From: CAZONU01 sp965370045
GTDB lineage: Bacteria > Planctomycetota > SZUA-567 > JAKLDR01
Direction of reading: 5' to 3'
Assembly: GCA_965370045.1 (NCBI GenBank)
Contig: CBDUSI010000026.1
Coordinates: 1-43,538 of the forward strand
Length of the DNA stretch: 43,538 bases
Every line of letters starts with the position of its first letter. Positions within the stretch are counted from its first letter, which is position 1. Of this stretch, positions 25,871-33,933 are shown in pieces. The notes below the pieces were generated by a model, which worked only from the letters and a program-made list of their open reading frames with translations, did not search any database and had not been told where the DNA came from. The position numbers and the translations under genes were made by a program.

Positions 25871-27001
25871 ATGTCCATGACCCCCCGCGAGAGAATCCTG
25901 GCGACCCTGCGCCACGAGGTACCCGACCGCACCCCGGCGGAGGCCTGGTTCCACGACGAGGTGGGGCGCAAGCTCAGGGAGCACTACCACACCGACGACT
26001 GGGATGAGGTCCTCGGCGAGTTGGGCATCGCCGGATGGAAGAGCTGCGGCGTGAAGCTGAGCGTTCCCGAGTTCGAGGAGCGGGCCGAGAAGCGCACTTA
26101 CCGGCAGATGACCCGCCGGGGCATATGGCGGGACGAGCGCACCTACGCGGACGCCTGGGGGGTGGTCTACCGCATCGGCGAGTCGGGCTGGTACGAGGAG
26201 TGGGTCTCGGGGCCGCTGGTCGAGGCCGACGGCGATGACCTCGCCGCGGTCGAGAAGGCCGGGCTCCCGGGGAGCGAGAACATCGCCGAACCCGAGGATC
26301 ACGCCGCGAGGGTGAGGGATCTCAAGGCGGCGGGCAATTTTGTATCCGGGGGAATCTCCAATCCCTACAAGACTGCCTGGCAGCTGCGGGGCATGGACAA
26401 CGTCCTGGCCGATTACCTCATCAACCGCGAGTTCCTGGAGGCGCTCTACGACCGGCTCTACGCCTTCCACACCGAGCAGGCCCTGCGCATGGTGCGCGCG
26501 GGGGCCGACGAGATCCGCGTGGTCGGGGACATCGCCATGCAGGACCGCATCATCATGGGCCCGGAGACCTGGCGCGAGGTGGACAAGCCGCGCATGGCCA
26601 GGCTGATCGCCGACTGCAAGGCGGCCAACCCCGACGTATTCCTCTTCATCCACACCGACGGGAAGGTCACCGACCTCATGGACGACATCGTGGAGATTGG
26701 CTTCGACATCGTCAACCCCATCCAGCCGGAGTGCATGGACCCCGTCGAGGTCAAGCGCCGCTACGGGGACCGCATCACCCTCCACGGGGGGGTGAGCATC
26801 CAGCGGACGCTGCCGGGCGGCACTCCCGACGAGGTGCGCGCGGAGGTCGAGGAACTCATAAGAAAGTGCGGCTACGACGGCGGGCTGGTGGTCTTCCCCT
26901 CGAACGTGATCCAGCCGGACACGCCGGTGGAGAACATCATCGCCTGTTTCCATGCCGCGCGGGACTTCGACGTGGGTCGCCTGGGCGGCAGGCCGGGCTG
27001 A
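25871..27001 (+). CDS. Uroporphyrinogen decarboxylase (URO-D)/MtaA-family protein
   Basis: A 376-aa single-domain TIM-barrel protein of the UroD superfamily, which contains haem-pathway HemE and corrinoid methyltransferases such as MtaA and CmuA. It begins with TPRERILATLRHEVPDRTP, usual for the methyltransferase-like branch. The later FIHTDGKV, VNPIQPECMDP and LHGGVSIQ segments are family landmarks. The HemE arginines are not seen at the N-terminus, so it is probably not the haem enzyme. A methyltransferase role is likely but the substrate is unknown, and no corrinoid protein gene is adjacent. It has its own promoter and a strong ribosome site. Confidence 0.85.
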   Translation: MSMTPRERILATLRHEVPDRTPAEAWFHDEVGRKLREHYHTDDWDEVLGELGIAGWKSCGVKLSVPEFEERAEKRTYRQMTRRGIWRDERTYADAWGVVYRIGESGWYEEWVSGPLVEADGDDLAAVEKAGLPGSENIAEPEDHAARVRDLKAAGNFVSGGISNPYKTAWQLRGMDNVLADYLINREFLEALYDRLYAFHTEQALRMVRAGADEIRVVGDIAMQDRIIMGPETWREVDKPRMARLIADCKAANPDVFLFIHTDGKVTDLMDDIVEIGFDIVNPIQPECMDPVEVKRRYGDRITLHGGVSIQRTLPGGTPDEVRAEVEELIRKCGYDGGLVVFPSNVIQPDTPVENIIACFHAARDFDVGRLGGRPG

Positions 27002-27022
27002 GGCGCCCGGCGCGGTTTCCGC

Positions 27023-27051
27023 TTGATTTCGGCGGTGCCGGGCGGTATTCT
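27023..27051 (+). promoter_or_regulatory. Promoter of the tRNA-Pro gene
   Basis: TTGATT (27023-27028), a 17-base spacer and TATTCT (27046-27051), 21 bases before the mature tRNA 5' end. Confidence 0.62.
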
Positions 27052-27072
27052 CTCACTTTCACTCTTCGAGGT

Positions 27073-27149
27073 CGGGGCGTAGCTCAGCATGGCAGAGCGC
27101 TTCGTTCGGGACGAAGAGGTCGCTGGTTCGAATCCAGTCGCCCCGACCA
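27073..27149 (+). tRNA. tRNA-Pro, anticodon CGG
   Basis: A 77-base cloverleaf including an encoded CCA. The acceptor CGGGGCG pairs with CGCCCCG and the discriminator is A. The D-arm is GCTC/GAGC, the anticodon stem CTTCG/CGAAG with loop TTCGGGA, so the anticodon is CGG, reading CCG. The T-arm is GCTGG-TTCGAAT-CCAGT. The C1-G72 pair is typical of proline tRNAs. The integrase gene ends 20 bases downstream, so the 3' end probably serves as the attachment site of the island. Confidence 0.95.
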
Positions 27150-27150
27150 C
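27125..27150 (+). other. Presumed left attachment site (attL) at the tRNA-Pro 3' end
   Basis: The tRNA T-arm and acceptor 3' half border an integrase gene and a sharp change in base composition, the usual sign of tRNA-targeted integration. I looked for a second copy of the tRNA 3' end in the rest of the window and saw none, so attR lies to the right or has been lost. The core limits are not defined. Confidence 0.5.
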
Positions 27151-27160
27151 TGACTTCTGA

Positions 27161-27194
27161 CGCAACCCTTAGGCTTTGCTAGGGGTTGCGTTTT
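27161..27194 (+). terminator. Rho-independent terminator after tRNA-Pro
   Basis: A 12-bp stem (27161-27172 with 27179-27190, one G-U) closes a 6-base loop GCTTTG and is followed by TTTT. It overlaps the 3' end of the integrase gene on the other strand. It should end the tRNA transcript. Confidence 0.75.
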
Positions 27195-28338
27195 CACCTT
27201 TAGCGCCTGCTACCGTGCGCGCACCATATCCGCACCACGAATCGTGCTCCAAAATGTCCTTGATGTGTCCTGCAGCTGTTTCTGCGGCCTCGCGTAGCAG
27301 CTTGGGATCCGCCGTGGCGTAGACCTCCATGCTCAGTTGGGCCGTGGAGTGCCTGGCCAGGGCCTGTATGGTTTTCAGGTCGCAGCCGCTCTTGACCACG
27401 TTGTTGATGAAGACCTTTCTGAGTGAGTGCCAGGTAGCCTTTCCATCAGAGGTCTTCTTGCGGATGCCCGCAGCTTTAAGGTCCTTGTTGAACAAGCTGG
27501 AGGCCTTGCTTGAAGGAATGTCCAGCAAGGGAGCCTCGGGCGGCTTGCCACGTGCTGCTGCCGCCAGCTTCTTGGCCAGCCTGCGCGTGATAGGCTGGTG
27601 GTGCTCCTTGCGGTCCTTGGAGTAATCTGCCCGGAGATATAGGGAAGGTCCGAACAGGGACAATTCCTTGACCCGCACGCTTCGGAGCTCATTCACCCGG
27701 AAGCCGGTCTCCAGGGCGGTCTCATACTGCAGCAGGTGCTGGGCAGAAGCCACCTTGAGCAGTTTCACCACCTCCTCATCTGTCAGGACACGATGAGGCA
27801 CCCGAGGCCTGATGTCAATCTTGGCGAGCCCCTGCAGGGGATTCTGAGCCAGCAGGCCCCGCTTGACCGCCCAGAGGCACAGGCAGCGCAGGGCTTCCAC
27901 TCTGAGCCATACGCTCTTTGGGGCACAGTGCCTGGCCAACTCTGCCCGGATGACCTTCTCGACTCGGGCCAGGTCGATGTCAGCCAGGATGGTCAGGCCG
28001 AGTTCCTTTTTCCACCACTTCAGGTAGGTCTCTTTGTCGCGTGCGCTCCGCTTGTTCCAGGGCCTTCCGCCTCTGCCACCCTGAGCCCTGCCCCAGTCCA
28101 GGTAGCTGTCAGTCACGTCCTCAATCGGGATGTTGCGGTTCTTCATCCAGGACGGAGGTATCTCCTTCTCGCCCTTCCTGATGACCCTGTGCTCGGCTTC
28201 CACAGCCTGCGCGTGCTCCAGGGTCTTCTTCTTGTCAGGCCAGCCGATTCCGCATTTCCACTGGCCGCTGTAGTCCTTGAACTTGTAGCGCCACGGGGAG
28301 CTCCGCTTGTCAGTCTTGCGCTTGAAGACACTGGCCAT
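27169..28338 (-). CDS. Tyrosine recombinase/integrase of the tRNA-Pro island
   Basis: A 389-aa phage-type integrase. The N-terminal arm-binding and core-binding regions span about 1-170, the catalytic domain about 180-350. The catalytic set is visible: R214 (ETGFRVNELR), a Lys near 241, H304 and R307 (WHSLRKVF), H330 (ARHST) and the nucleophile Y340 (MEVYATAD). It cuts and rejoins att sites to integrate or excise the element. GAGGAG precedes the ATG. The stop lies 20 bases from the tRNA-Pro 3' end, and an excisionase-like gene is upstream on the same strand. All key residues are present, so it may be active. Confidence 0.93.
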   Translation of the reverse strand: MASVFKRKTDKRSSPWRYKFKDYSGQWKCGIGWPDKKKTLEHAQAVEAEHRVIRKGEKEIPPSWMKNRNIPIEDVTDSYLDWGRAQGGRGGRPWNKRSARDKETYLKWWKKELGLTILADIDLARVEKVIRAELARHCAPKSVWLRVEALRCLCLWAVKRGLLAQNPLQGLAKIDIRPRVPHRVLTDEEVVKLLKVASAQHLLQYETALETGFRVNELRSVRVKELSLFGPSLYLRADYSKDRKEHHQPITRRLAKKLAAAARGKPPEAPLLDIPSSKASSLFNKDLKAAGIRKKTSDGKATWHSLRKVFINNVVKSGCDLKTIQALARHSTAQLSMEVYATADPKLLREAAETAAGHIKDILEHDSWCGYGARTVAGAKGENATPSKA

Positions 28339-28410
28339 GGCTACTCCTCTCTGCCAGGTCCACTGATAGTCTGCCCATGGTCTGCTTCTCTTGGTTGTCT
28401 TGTCCTTGGA

Positions 28411-28716
28411 TCAGGGTGCAGTGCGGGGAAGCTTCGATATTCGCCGATTGGCCTCTTTCATCGCCTCCTTCTGCCGGCTCTCCAGGTGCTCCAGGATGGT
28501 CTTGACCAGCCACACGCGCTTGCCCATGAACTTGACAGGCTGCGGCAACTCGCCCCGACGAACAGCTCGCTGGATTGTCTTGCTGCACCGTCCCAGCATG
28601 TGAGCCAGGGTGTTCACATCCAGAACGCCGTCAGGCGGAAGGTCAGCCAGAGCGGTGATGACGCCGGAATGCTGCTCGGCAGCAGGCTCGTTGTTGGTCT
28701 CTGCTCGATCAATCAT
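28411..28716 (-). CDS. Excisionase-like HTH DNA-binding protein
   Basis: A 101-aa protein with a MerR/excisionase-type winged helix in its centre: LDVNTLAHMLGRCSKTIQRAVRRGELPQPVKFMGKRVWLVKTILEHLE. This is the HTH_17/AlpA pattern seen in excisionases and in small phage regulators. A GGAGGG site precedes the ATG. Placed 72 bases upstream of the integrase, it is the natural candidate for directionality factor of the island. A repressor role is also possible. Confidence 0.78.
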   Translation of the reverse strand: MIDRAETNNEPAAEQHSGVITALADLPPDGVLDVNTLAHMLGRCSKTIQRAVRRGELPQPVKFMGKRVWLVKTILEHLESRQKEAMKEANRRISKLPRTAP

Positions 28717-28750
28717 GGCCAGCCCTCCAGCTCCCTCAATGATGTGGAGT

Positions 28751-29449
28751 CTACTTCACCAGCTTGGACGCTCTTTTCTCGAAGTGGGTGACCAGGGTTG
28801 CGGAGTCCCGGATGAAGAGGTAGAGCGGGATCCCTTCCCAAGTGGACACGATCTGAAGCAGGCCCGCTTCATTCACGTCTTCAGGACTTCCCCCGATCCC
28901 GACAGCCTCAATGATCATTCCCTGTTTCTTCAGAGAGCGTGCAATCGGGATTGGGTCCGGCCCTGCGTTGTACTCCCCATCCGTAAGGATGATTATCCGG
29001 TGGGTCGTGTCCCTCTCGACAGGCCGCAGCATCGAGCCTGCTTTTTTCAGACCAGCGCCCAGGTTCGTGGATCCGTCTATTTCGATGCGGGTTATCTCTC
29101 GCAGGATGGCTTTCGCATCGCTCAATGGCGTCATGTCCGCAACGATTTCGGCAGCATTCGCGAACGCCACGACCCCGACCATATCTTCCAGGTCCTCTCT
29201 GGCCTTGGCTCGCACCAGTTTCTCCCCTGCTTTCCTGGCGGCAGCTATCCGTGACGGAGGATAGTCCTCTTCCTCCATGCTCAGGCTGCAGTCGATGAGA
29301 AGCACCAGCTTTTCTCTTGCGCCTGTCACCGGGTGTTCACGAGGGGGCAATCTCTTGCTCGGAGTAGGTGACGAAGTAGGGCTTGGAGCCGGTTCTGGAT
29401 CAACTAACAGGGATTTGAGACCGCTAACGATTCCGTCGAGAATACTCAT
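28751..29449 (-). CDS. vWA-domain protein with intact MIDAS (TerY-like)
   Basis: A 232-aa cytoplasmic protein, almost all one von Willebrand A domain after a Pro/Ser-rich linker (1-40). The metal-ion-dependent adhesion site is complete: D53-x-S55-x-S57 (LLIDCSLSM), T128 (GSTNLGAG) and D157 (ILTDGEYN). vWA domains of this kind (TerY-like) bind partner proteins through Mg2+ and recur in stress and conflict operons with NTPases. AAGGGGG precedes the ATG. It lies 13 bases after the stop of the Hsp70 gene on the same strand, so the two should be co-translated and may form one complex. Confidence 0.87.
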   Translation of the reverse strand: MSILDGIVSGLKSLLVDPEPAPSPTSSPTPSKRLPPREHPVTGAREKLVLLIDCSLSMEEEDYPPSRIAAARKAGEKLVRAKAREDLEDMVGVVAFANAAEIVADMTPLSDAKAILREITRIEIDGSTNLGAGLKKAGSMLRPVERDTTHRIIILTDGEYNAGPDPIPIARSLKKQGMIIEAVGIGGSPEDVNEAGLLQIVSTWEGIPLYLFIRDSATLVTHFEKRASKLVK

Positions 29450-29462
29450 GATCGACCCCCTT

Positions 29463-30977
29463 CTAGTTTGGCTGTCCCTTCTTCTCGTACTGAGAGCTTC
29501 CCTTGATCTCTTTCCCGGTGACCGTGTCCACGGCGTGCACCTCGACTATGCCGCTTTGCTCGACCTTCAGGCAGACCTTGATGCGCTCCTTGTTTTCCTT
29601 CCCGGCGGGAATCCCGTCCAGGATGAACTCGTCCAGCTGGCCGCACTGGTCGACCGGCGCATCCCTGTCGCCTTCAACGACCTTTATCGAGGCGCTGTCA
29701 GTGGCGGTGTTCAGCAGGCCGAAGAACTCCTCGTGCTCTACCGGGATGGCCGCGCCCTTCTCGATCATGACGAAGTTCCTCTCCACCTTGGTCTCCGAAT
29801 CGATGGCCGCCACCCCGACGTTTTTCGATACCACGCCCTGCACCTGGACTCTGGGAGCAGGCAGTACCTTTCCAGAGGAGCTAACCACCACCTGGTTGTC
29901 CTGGGAGAGGAGTTGGGAAGCGTGAAGGGCAGCGCCATAGGCCACAATCCTGTCCGGGTCGAGGTCCATCTTCGGGTCCAGGCCGGACTCAGCCTTGAGC
30001 ATCTCTTTGACCAGCAGCAGCCGGGAGGAGCCCCCCATAAGCACTGTGGCATCCAGGTCCGACCAGGAGAAGCCCTTGGCAGCCAGCGCGTTCCTGCAGA
30101 ACTCCACGGTCTTCTCGACGTAGGGCCTGGCGACCTTATTGAACTCGTCCCTGGTGAGCGTGACCTCGATGTCCTGTCCCTCGTAGCTCAGGAAGACCTT
30201 CTTGCTCTCACGCTGGGACATGGCGTGCTTGAGAACAATGGCTGCTTCCCTAAGCTCGGTGAAGAGCCTGTGGTCCTTGGAGGGGTCAGGGGTCTTCTTG
30301 CAGCGGGCCTTGAGTTTTTCCAGCAGCCAAGCTTCGAGGTCTTCATCTATGTTCACACCGCCGAGGTTGCAATCCCCCTCCGAAGAGAGCACCTTGAAGT
30401 GGCGGTTCTTCACATCGATGATGGTGCAGTCGAAGGAGCCGGCGCCGAAGTCAAAGGCCATGAGTAAGCCGTCCTTGGCCTTGGGGTAGCCGTAGGCGAT
30501 CATCCCGGCCACAGGCTCGTCCAGCAGCTCCAGGACATTAACCCCTGCAGCTTTGGCTGCTTCTTTGGCCTCGCTGCGTTCGACACTGCCCCAGTTGGCC
30601 GGCACCGTGAGGACGATGTCCTTGACCGGTTTCCCCAGCCTGTCCGAGGCGTCGGAGGCCAGCTTCTTCAGGACCAGGGAATACAAGTCTCTTGCCCGAT
30701 ACTCCCTGCCTGCCTTGTTACGGAACAGAACCTCATCCGTCCCTATCTTCTTCTTGAAGAAGCGGAAAACCCTGTCGGGGGAGGCATAGAGTTCGCTCAA
30801 CGCCTCTGAACCCACGATGGGAACATCGTTGGAGTCAAAGAAGACCGCGGTCGGCATCACCTCCTCGTTCTCCCGGGTAGGCGCCAGATACGGCTGCCCG
30901 TAATCGTCCCGCGTCGCAATCTCCCCGGTGCCGCAACCGTTGTCGATTCCGATGGCATATTTCGTGTCAGTGCTCAC
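29463..30977 (-). CDS. Lidless Hsp70/DnaK-like ATPase
   Basis: A 504-aa Hsp70. The nucleotide-binding domain spans about 6-365: phosphate-1 loop YAIGIDNGCGTGE, LTVPANW, LLDEPVAGMIAYG, phosphate-2 loop AFDFGAGSFDCTII and adenosine motif TVLMGGSSR. A short substrate-binding beta domain (about 370-504) ends with the usual ...GKEIKGSS pattern. DnaK is about 638 aa; here the alpha-helical lid is missing. The phosphate-1 loop lacks the usual TT/TNS residues. GTG at 30977 is chosen because the homology starts there and it overlaps the GrpE-like stop by 11 bases; the frame is open upstream but the extension is unlike Hsp70. No DnaJ is near. Confidence 0.87.
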   Translation of the reverse strand: MSTDTKYAIGIDNGCGTGEIATRDDYGQPYLAPTRENEEVMPTAVFFDSNDVPIVGSEALSELYASPDRVFRFFKKKIGTDEVLFRNKAGREYRARDLYSLVLKKLASDASDRLGKPVKDIVLTVPANWGSVERSEAKEAAKAAGVNVLELLDEPVAGMIAYGYPKAKDGLLMAFDFGAGSFDCTIIDVKNRHFKVLSSEGDCNLGGVNIDEDLEAWLLEKLKARCKKTPDPSKDHRLFTELREAAIVLKHAMSQRESKKVFLSYEGQDIEVTLTRDEFNKVARPYVEKTVEFCRNALAAKGFSWSDLDATVLMGGSSRLLLVKEMLKAESGLDPKMDLDPDRIVAYGAALHASQLLSQDNQVVVSSSGKVLPAPRVQVQGVVSKNVGVAAIDSETKVERNFVMIEKGAAIPVEHEEFFGLLNTATDSASIKVVEGDRDAPVDQCGQLDEFILDGIPAGKENKERIKVCLKVEQSGIVEVHAVDTVTGKEIKGSSQYEKKGQPN

Positions 30978-31611
30978 TCTGCACCTTCCTTTCCGTCGTG
31001 GCCGCCTCAAGCTCCCTGACCTTGACCTCTGCCTTGCGGATGACCTTGTTGCCCAGCCTGTATCCCTTCTTGACTGCCCGGGCAATGAGGCCTGCTTCAG
31101 TCTCTGCCCCGGTCGAAACAGCTCCGATCCTGATATGCAGCTGACGGTCATAACGCCCTGACGTAGGAATAACCCCAACCTCCATCTCGCCGAGCAGGTT
31201 GAGGATTTCCTCCTTGAAGCTCAACAGGCTCTTTGCGCAGGCGAGGTGGCACTTCGCCAGTGCTCCGGCCCCTCCTTCCATACTCTCCTGCTGCCGGTAG
31301 CTCCGGAACTCGGCGTTCTCCCGGGCTTCGATCCTGTCCGCCAGCCTGATGAGACTGGCCACCACCGGCCGGAGGATCTCCTCCTTGACCAAGCCGCTTG
31401 TGTGCTTAGTGAGGTTGGAGTGAAGCTCCCTGATGGTCTGGTCCTTCCCGGCCTCGTCCTCCAGCACAGTGAGGATCTGGACCAACTCGCTCTTGACCAT
31501 CCCCTGAATCCTGCCTTCCAGGCCCGCTACGCACTCGGCCAGCTCCTCGGCTGTTGCCAGGCGCACGATCAGACCGGGATTGCCCTCTGCCATGCTTTCT
31601 CCCTCGTGCAT
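30967..31611 (-). CDS. GrpE-like nucleotide exchange factor
   Basis: About 214 aa. A long helical N-terminal half (dimerisation coiled coil) is followed by a C-terminal segment with the GrpE signature LIARAVKKGYRLGNKVIRKAEVKV. GrpE releases ADP from Hsp70, and the gene overlaps the Hsp70 start by 11 bases, so the pair is surely functional together. The start is uncertain: the ATG at 31611 follows the stop of the 80-aa gene as TGAAATG, with AAGGGGG upstream. A downstream ATG (31593) also has a strong GAGGGAG site. The N-terminal half is not like E. coli GrpE, suggesting a dedicated partner for this Hsp70. Confidence 0.8.
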   Translation of the reverse strand: MHEGESMAEGNPGLIVRLATAEELAECVAGLEGRIQGMVKSELVQILTVLEDEAGKDQTIRELHSNLTKHTSGLVKEEILRPVVASLIRLADRIEARENAEFRSYRQQESMEGGAGALAKCHLACAKSLLSFKEEILNLLGEMEVGVIPTSGRYDRQLHIRIGAVSTGAETEAGLIARAVKKGYRLGNKVIRKAEVKVRELEAATTERKVQSEH

Positions 31612-31612
31612 T

Positions 31613-31855
31613 TCACGCCCCCTTTTCATCATCGCTTTCTGCGGGCTGGATTGCCTTCAAGTGCAGGAAAGCGAATCTCGCCGCGAACACCACCAGCGCC
31701 ATACAAGCCAAGGCGCGTAATTCGGGTGAAGCTGTGTTCCACACTTCAGCAACAGGGCGGTAAAAAAACCGCAGCGCCTCAGCTATGGCCCGCCACTTCA
31801 GGACCAGGAATGCGAAGAGCAGGACAGCAAGGATTCTTCCCCACCGGACCCTCAC
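31613..31855 (-). CDS. Small two-helix membrane protein, function unknown
   Basis: An 80-aa protein with two hydrophobic stretches (about 8-20 and 48-64) and charged ends. No family is recognised. Its GTG start has a perfect AAAGGAGG site nine bases upstream, and its stop abuts the GrpE-like start, so it is translated as part of the operon. It may tether the Hsp70-GrpE-vWA proteins to the membrane. Confidence 0.6.
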   Translation of the reverse strand: MRVRWGRILAVLLFAFLVLKWRAIAEALRFFYRPVAEVWNTASPELRALACMALVVFAARFAFLHLKAIQPAESDDEKGA

Positions 31856-31932
31856 GGTTGTGTCCCTCCTTTGACCCCACTTGCCTTGTTTTCCTTCTTT
31901 CCCTGAGACTCATTTGGGAGCGGGAACATTGC

Positions 31933-33933
31933 TTATCCCTCCTTCATGAAAGAGCTTAGCAGGGTAAATCCGATGCGGTTGATTTCCCCGGAGGAAAGCA
32001 CCTGCGAAAGGTTGTCTCGGATGCTCTGCTCGACCTTGCGGGTCGCGGTGACGACCAGGATGTGCTCCAGGCCAGCCGCCAGGTCCTTCTGAATGTTGAT
32101 GCCTGCATAATCCGCCCGCAGTTCGAACTCGACATAGAGCTCTTCGTCTGGCCGGGTCGCAACAAGGTCTACAAAGCTCGTCTTCCCCCCAGCGTCAAAG
32201 GGTACTTCTCTCTGGGTTACCCAGTGGTCGGCATGCAGGGATGCCTCAATGCAGCCTATGGCGAACTTGTGAAGGATTCCACCGCGGCCTGGGGATTCGG
32301 TTTCCTGACCCTCCCCGTTGCTAGACTCCGTGGGCACCAGGGCCAGGGTCTTCCGTCCGCCTCTCTCTGTGTCTATGGGCCATTCACGCAGAAGGCCCTT
32401 ACGGCAGAGATCCTTGCGGAGCCGAATCGCCTTGCGGGGCGAGAACCTTGAAATCGAGGCGTAGATGCCCGACGGATGGTACGGCTGCACCTCCACGCAC
32501 TCGATGAATCGCTTCTCATCGGCGGTCAGGATTTCGCGGGCGTCTTCCGGACCAAGTGCACAAACCTCAATCACCGACGGACAGTCAGGGCTCCAGCCCA
32601 GAGCATCCCGTAGTCTGCGGGCGCTCTCCTTGGCGTCAGCATCAGAGAACGTCTGCGGCACTTTGACAAGAGGAATGCGGAGCAGGAACGGATGCTGGTG
32701 ATCGCCGTAGTTGAGCTTGGCTACGAACAAGCCTGGTTCGAGGCGGAACTTACAATCTTCGATCTGCTCCCGGGTCAGACCCATGGACCGTCCCATGCGG
32801 TTGTAGTCTTCCTGGTCACCGCACCGGCCCAGGATCTTGGTCGAGCTGTTGCTCTGGATGGACCGGGCCAAGTCATGAGTGGACTGCACACCGACAAGCA
32901 GCATCATGTTCTGGGCGCGTACCAGCGAGGTCATCATGGTTATAAAGGATGGCCCCTCACCGCCGGACTCCACGCGCTGCGAGTACAGCCTCTGACCCTC
33001 GTCCAGCGAAACCAGCAGTGTCCTGGCATTGTCGCGCGTGGCCACTCGCCGCGAGAAAGCCGCTGACAGCAGACAAGCCACAACGAAGTCCTGGTAGATA
33101 CGCCCCAAACCATCGAGCTCAAAGACAACCGCATGGCCTTCCAGAGCTTCGATTGGCAGGCCTCTATGGTGGTCCAGCATTCCACCGGCCACGGCCAGGA
33201 GGGTGTCGAGGCGGTCAAGGATCGCCTGCCTAGCGGCGTTATTTTGCTTGCCGCGGCGGATTCCATTGGCGAGGTCTTGAAGAGTCGGGTAATTTGCTGA
33301 ACCCGTGAGGACACTATTGCGCTTGTATATCTCCGCGAGGGCTCGACGGAGGATGTTACGGGCCACCGGGGGCACGGCTAACGTGGACGTGAAGAGATCC
33401 GCGACTGTGTTAATCCACTCCATCGGATGGACTCCGCGCGGAACTTCAAGGGGGTTGAAGGGGAAGTCCTGCCACCGAACGACGTAGAGCTTCCGGTTCA
33501 TCTTCTGGGCCAGAGAGGCGAGGCCGCGATACTCGCGTTTGAAGAAATCAAATATCCAGATGCCCGCCGCCAGCAGCAGTGCCTGGAGGATCCAGAAGAA
33601 GCTGTTGATGGTTTTCCCACTGCCCGTGCTGCCGAGTTGTAGAAGGTGCGCGGTCAGCGCTTTGAACGGAATCCGTGCCTCGCCGCTCTCAGTACGACCG
33701 AGGACTAAATCTCCTTGCATTCCGGCCGGGATGGGGAATACAGGCTTCTGAAACTTATGGCGGAACGTCGCCAGTTCAATGCGCCTCTTGACGCTGGCGG
33801 CCAGGCGACGGTCATCAGGTCGTGCTGCAAGCGCGTGGAAGTCGAGGAGACCCCGAGGGCTCAATTCCGGCAGGACGCCCGCAGAGACTGCCTGGCAAAG
33901 CAGTTCCATGAAGCCCGCGCTGCTCTTGCTCAT
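31933..33933 (-). CDS. HerA/TraG-type ATPase with possible REase-like C-terminal domain
   Basis: A 666-aa protein. The ATPase core spans about 70-440: Walker A GSTGSGKT (101-108), KREY after IFDF, Walker B LLVSLDE (D311-E312) and a sensor-like VGVQSTHDLA. Such hexameric ATPases pump or process DNA (HerA, VirD4, TraG). A winged-helix-like part (about 485-535) follows. The end (FVDLVATRPDEELYVEFELRAD, then NIQKDLAAGLEHILVV) recalls PD-(D/E)XK-type domains with D589, E602, E604 and a displaced K616. The start is the ATG sharing one base with the upstream stop (TGATG), with AAAGGA before it; the frame is open upstream but lacks support. No membrane helix is seen. Confidence 0.82.
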   Translation of the reverse strand: MSKSSAGFMELLCQAVSAGVLPELSPRGLLDFHALAARPDDRRLAASVKRRIELATFRHKFQKPVFPIPAGMQGDLVLGRTESGEARIPFKALTAHLLQLGSTGSGKTINSFFWILQALLLAAGIWIFDFFKREYRGLASLAQKMNRKLYVVRWQDFPFNPLEVPRGVHPMEWINTVADLFTSTLAVPPVARNILRRALAEIYKRNSVLTGSANYPTLQDLANGIRRGKQNNAARQAILDRLDTLLAVAGGMLDHHRGLPIEALEGHAVVFELDGLGRIYQDFVVACLLSAAFSRRVATRDNARTLLVSLDEGQRLYSQRVESGGEGPSFITMMTSLVRAQNMMLLVGVQSTHDLARSIQSNSSTKILGRCGDQEDYNRMGRSMGLTREQIEDCKFRLEPGLFVAKLNYGDHQHPFLLRIPLVKVPQTFSDADAKESARRLRDALGWSPDCPSVIEVCALGPEDAREILTADEKRFIECVEVQPYHPSGIYASISRFSPRKAIRLRKDLCRKGLLREWPIDTERGGRKTLALVPTESSNGEGQETESPGRGGILHKFAIGCIEASLHADHWVTQREVPFDAGGKTSFVDLVATRPDEELYVEFELRADYAGINIQKDLAAGLEHILVVTATRKVEQSIRDNLSQVLSSGEINRIGFTLLSSFMKEG

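Noticed and set aside
30978..31178. N-terminal extension of the Hsp70 gene
   Set aside because: The 67 extra residues are unlike Hsp70 and overlap the GrpE-like gene; the GTG start matches where homology begins.
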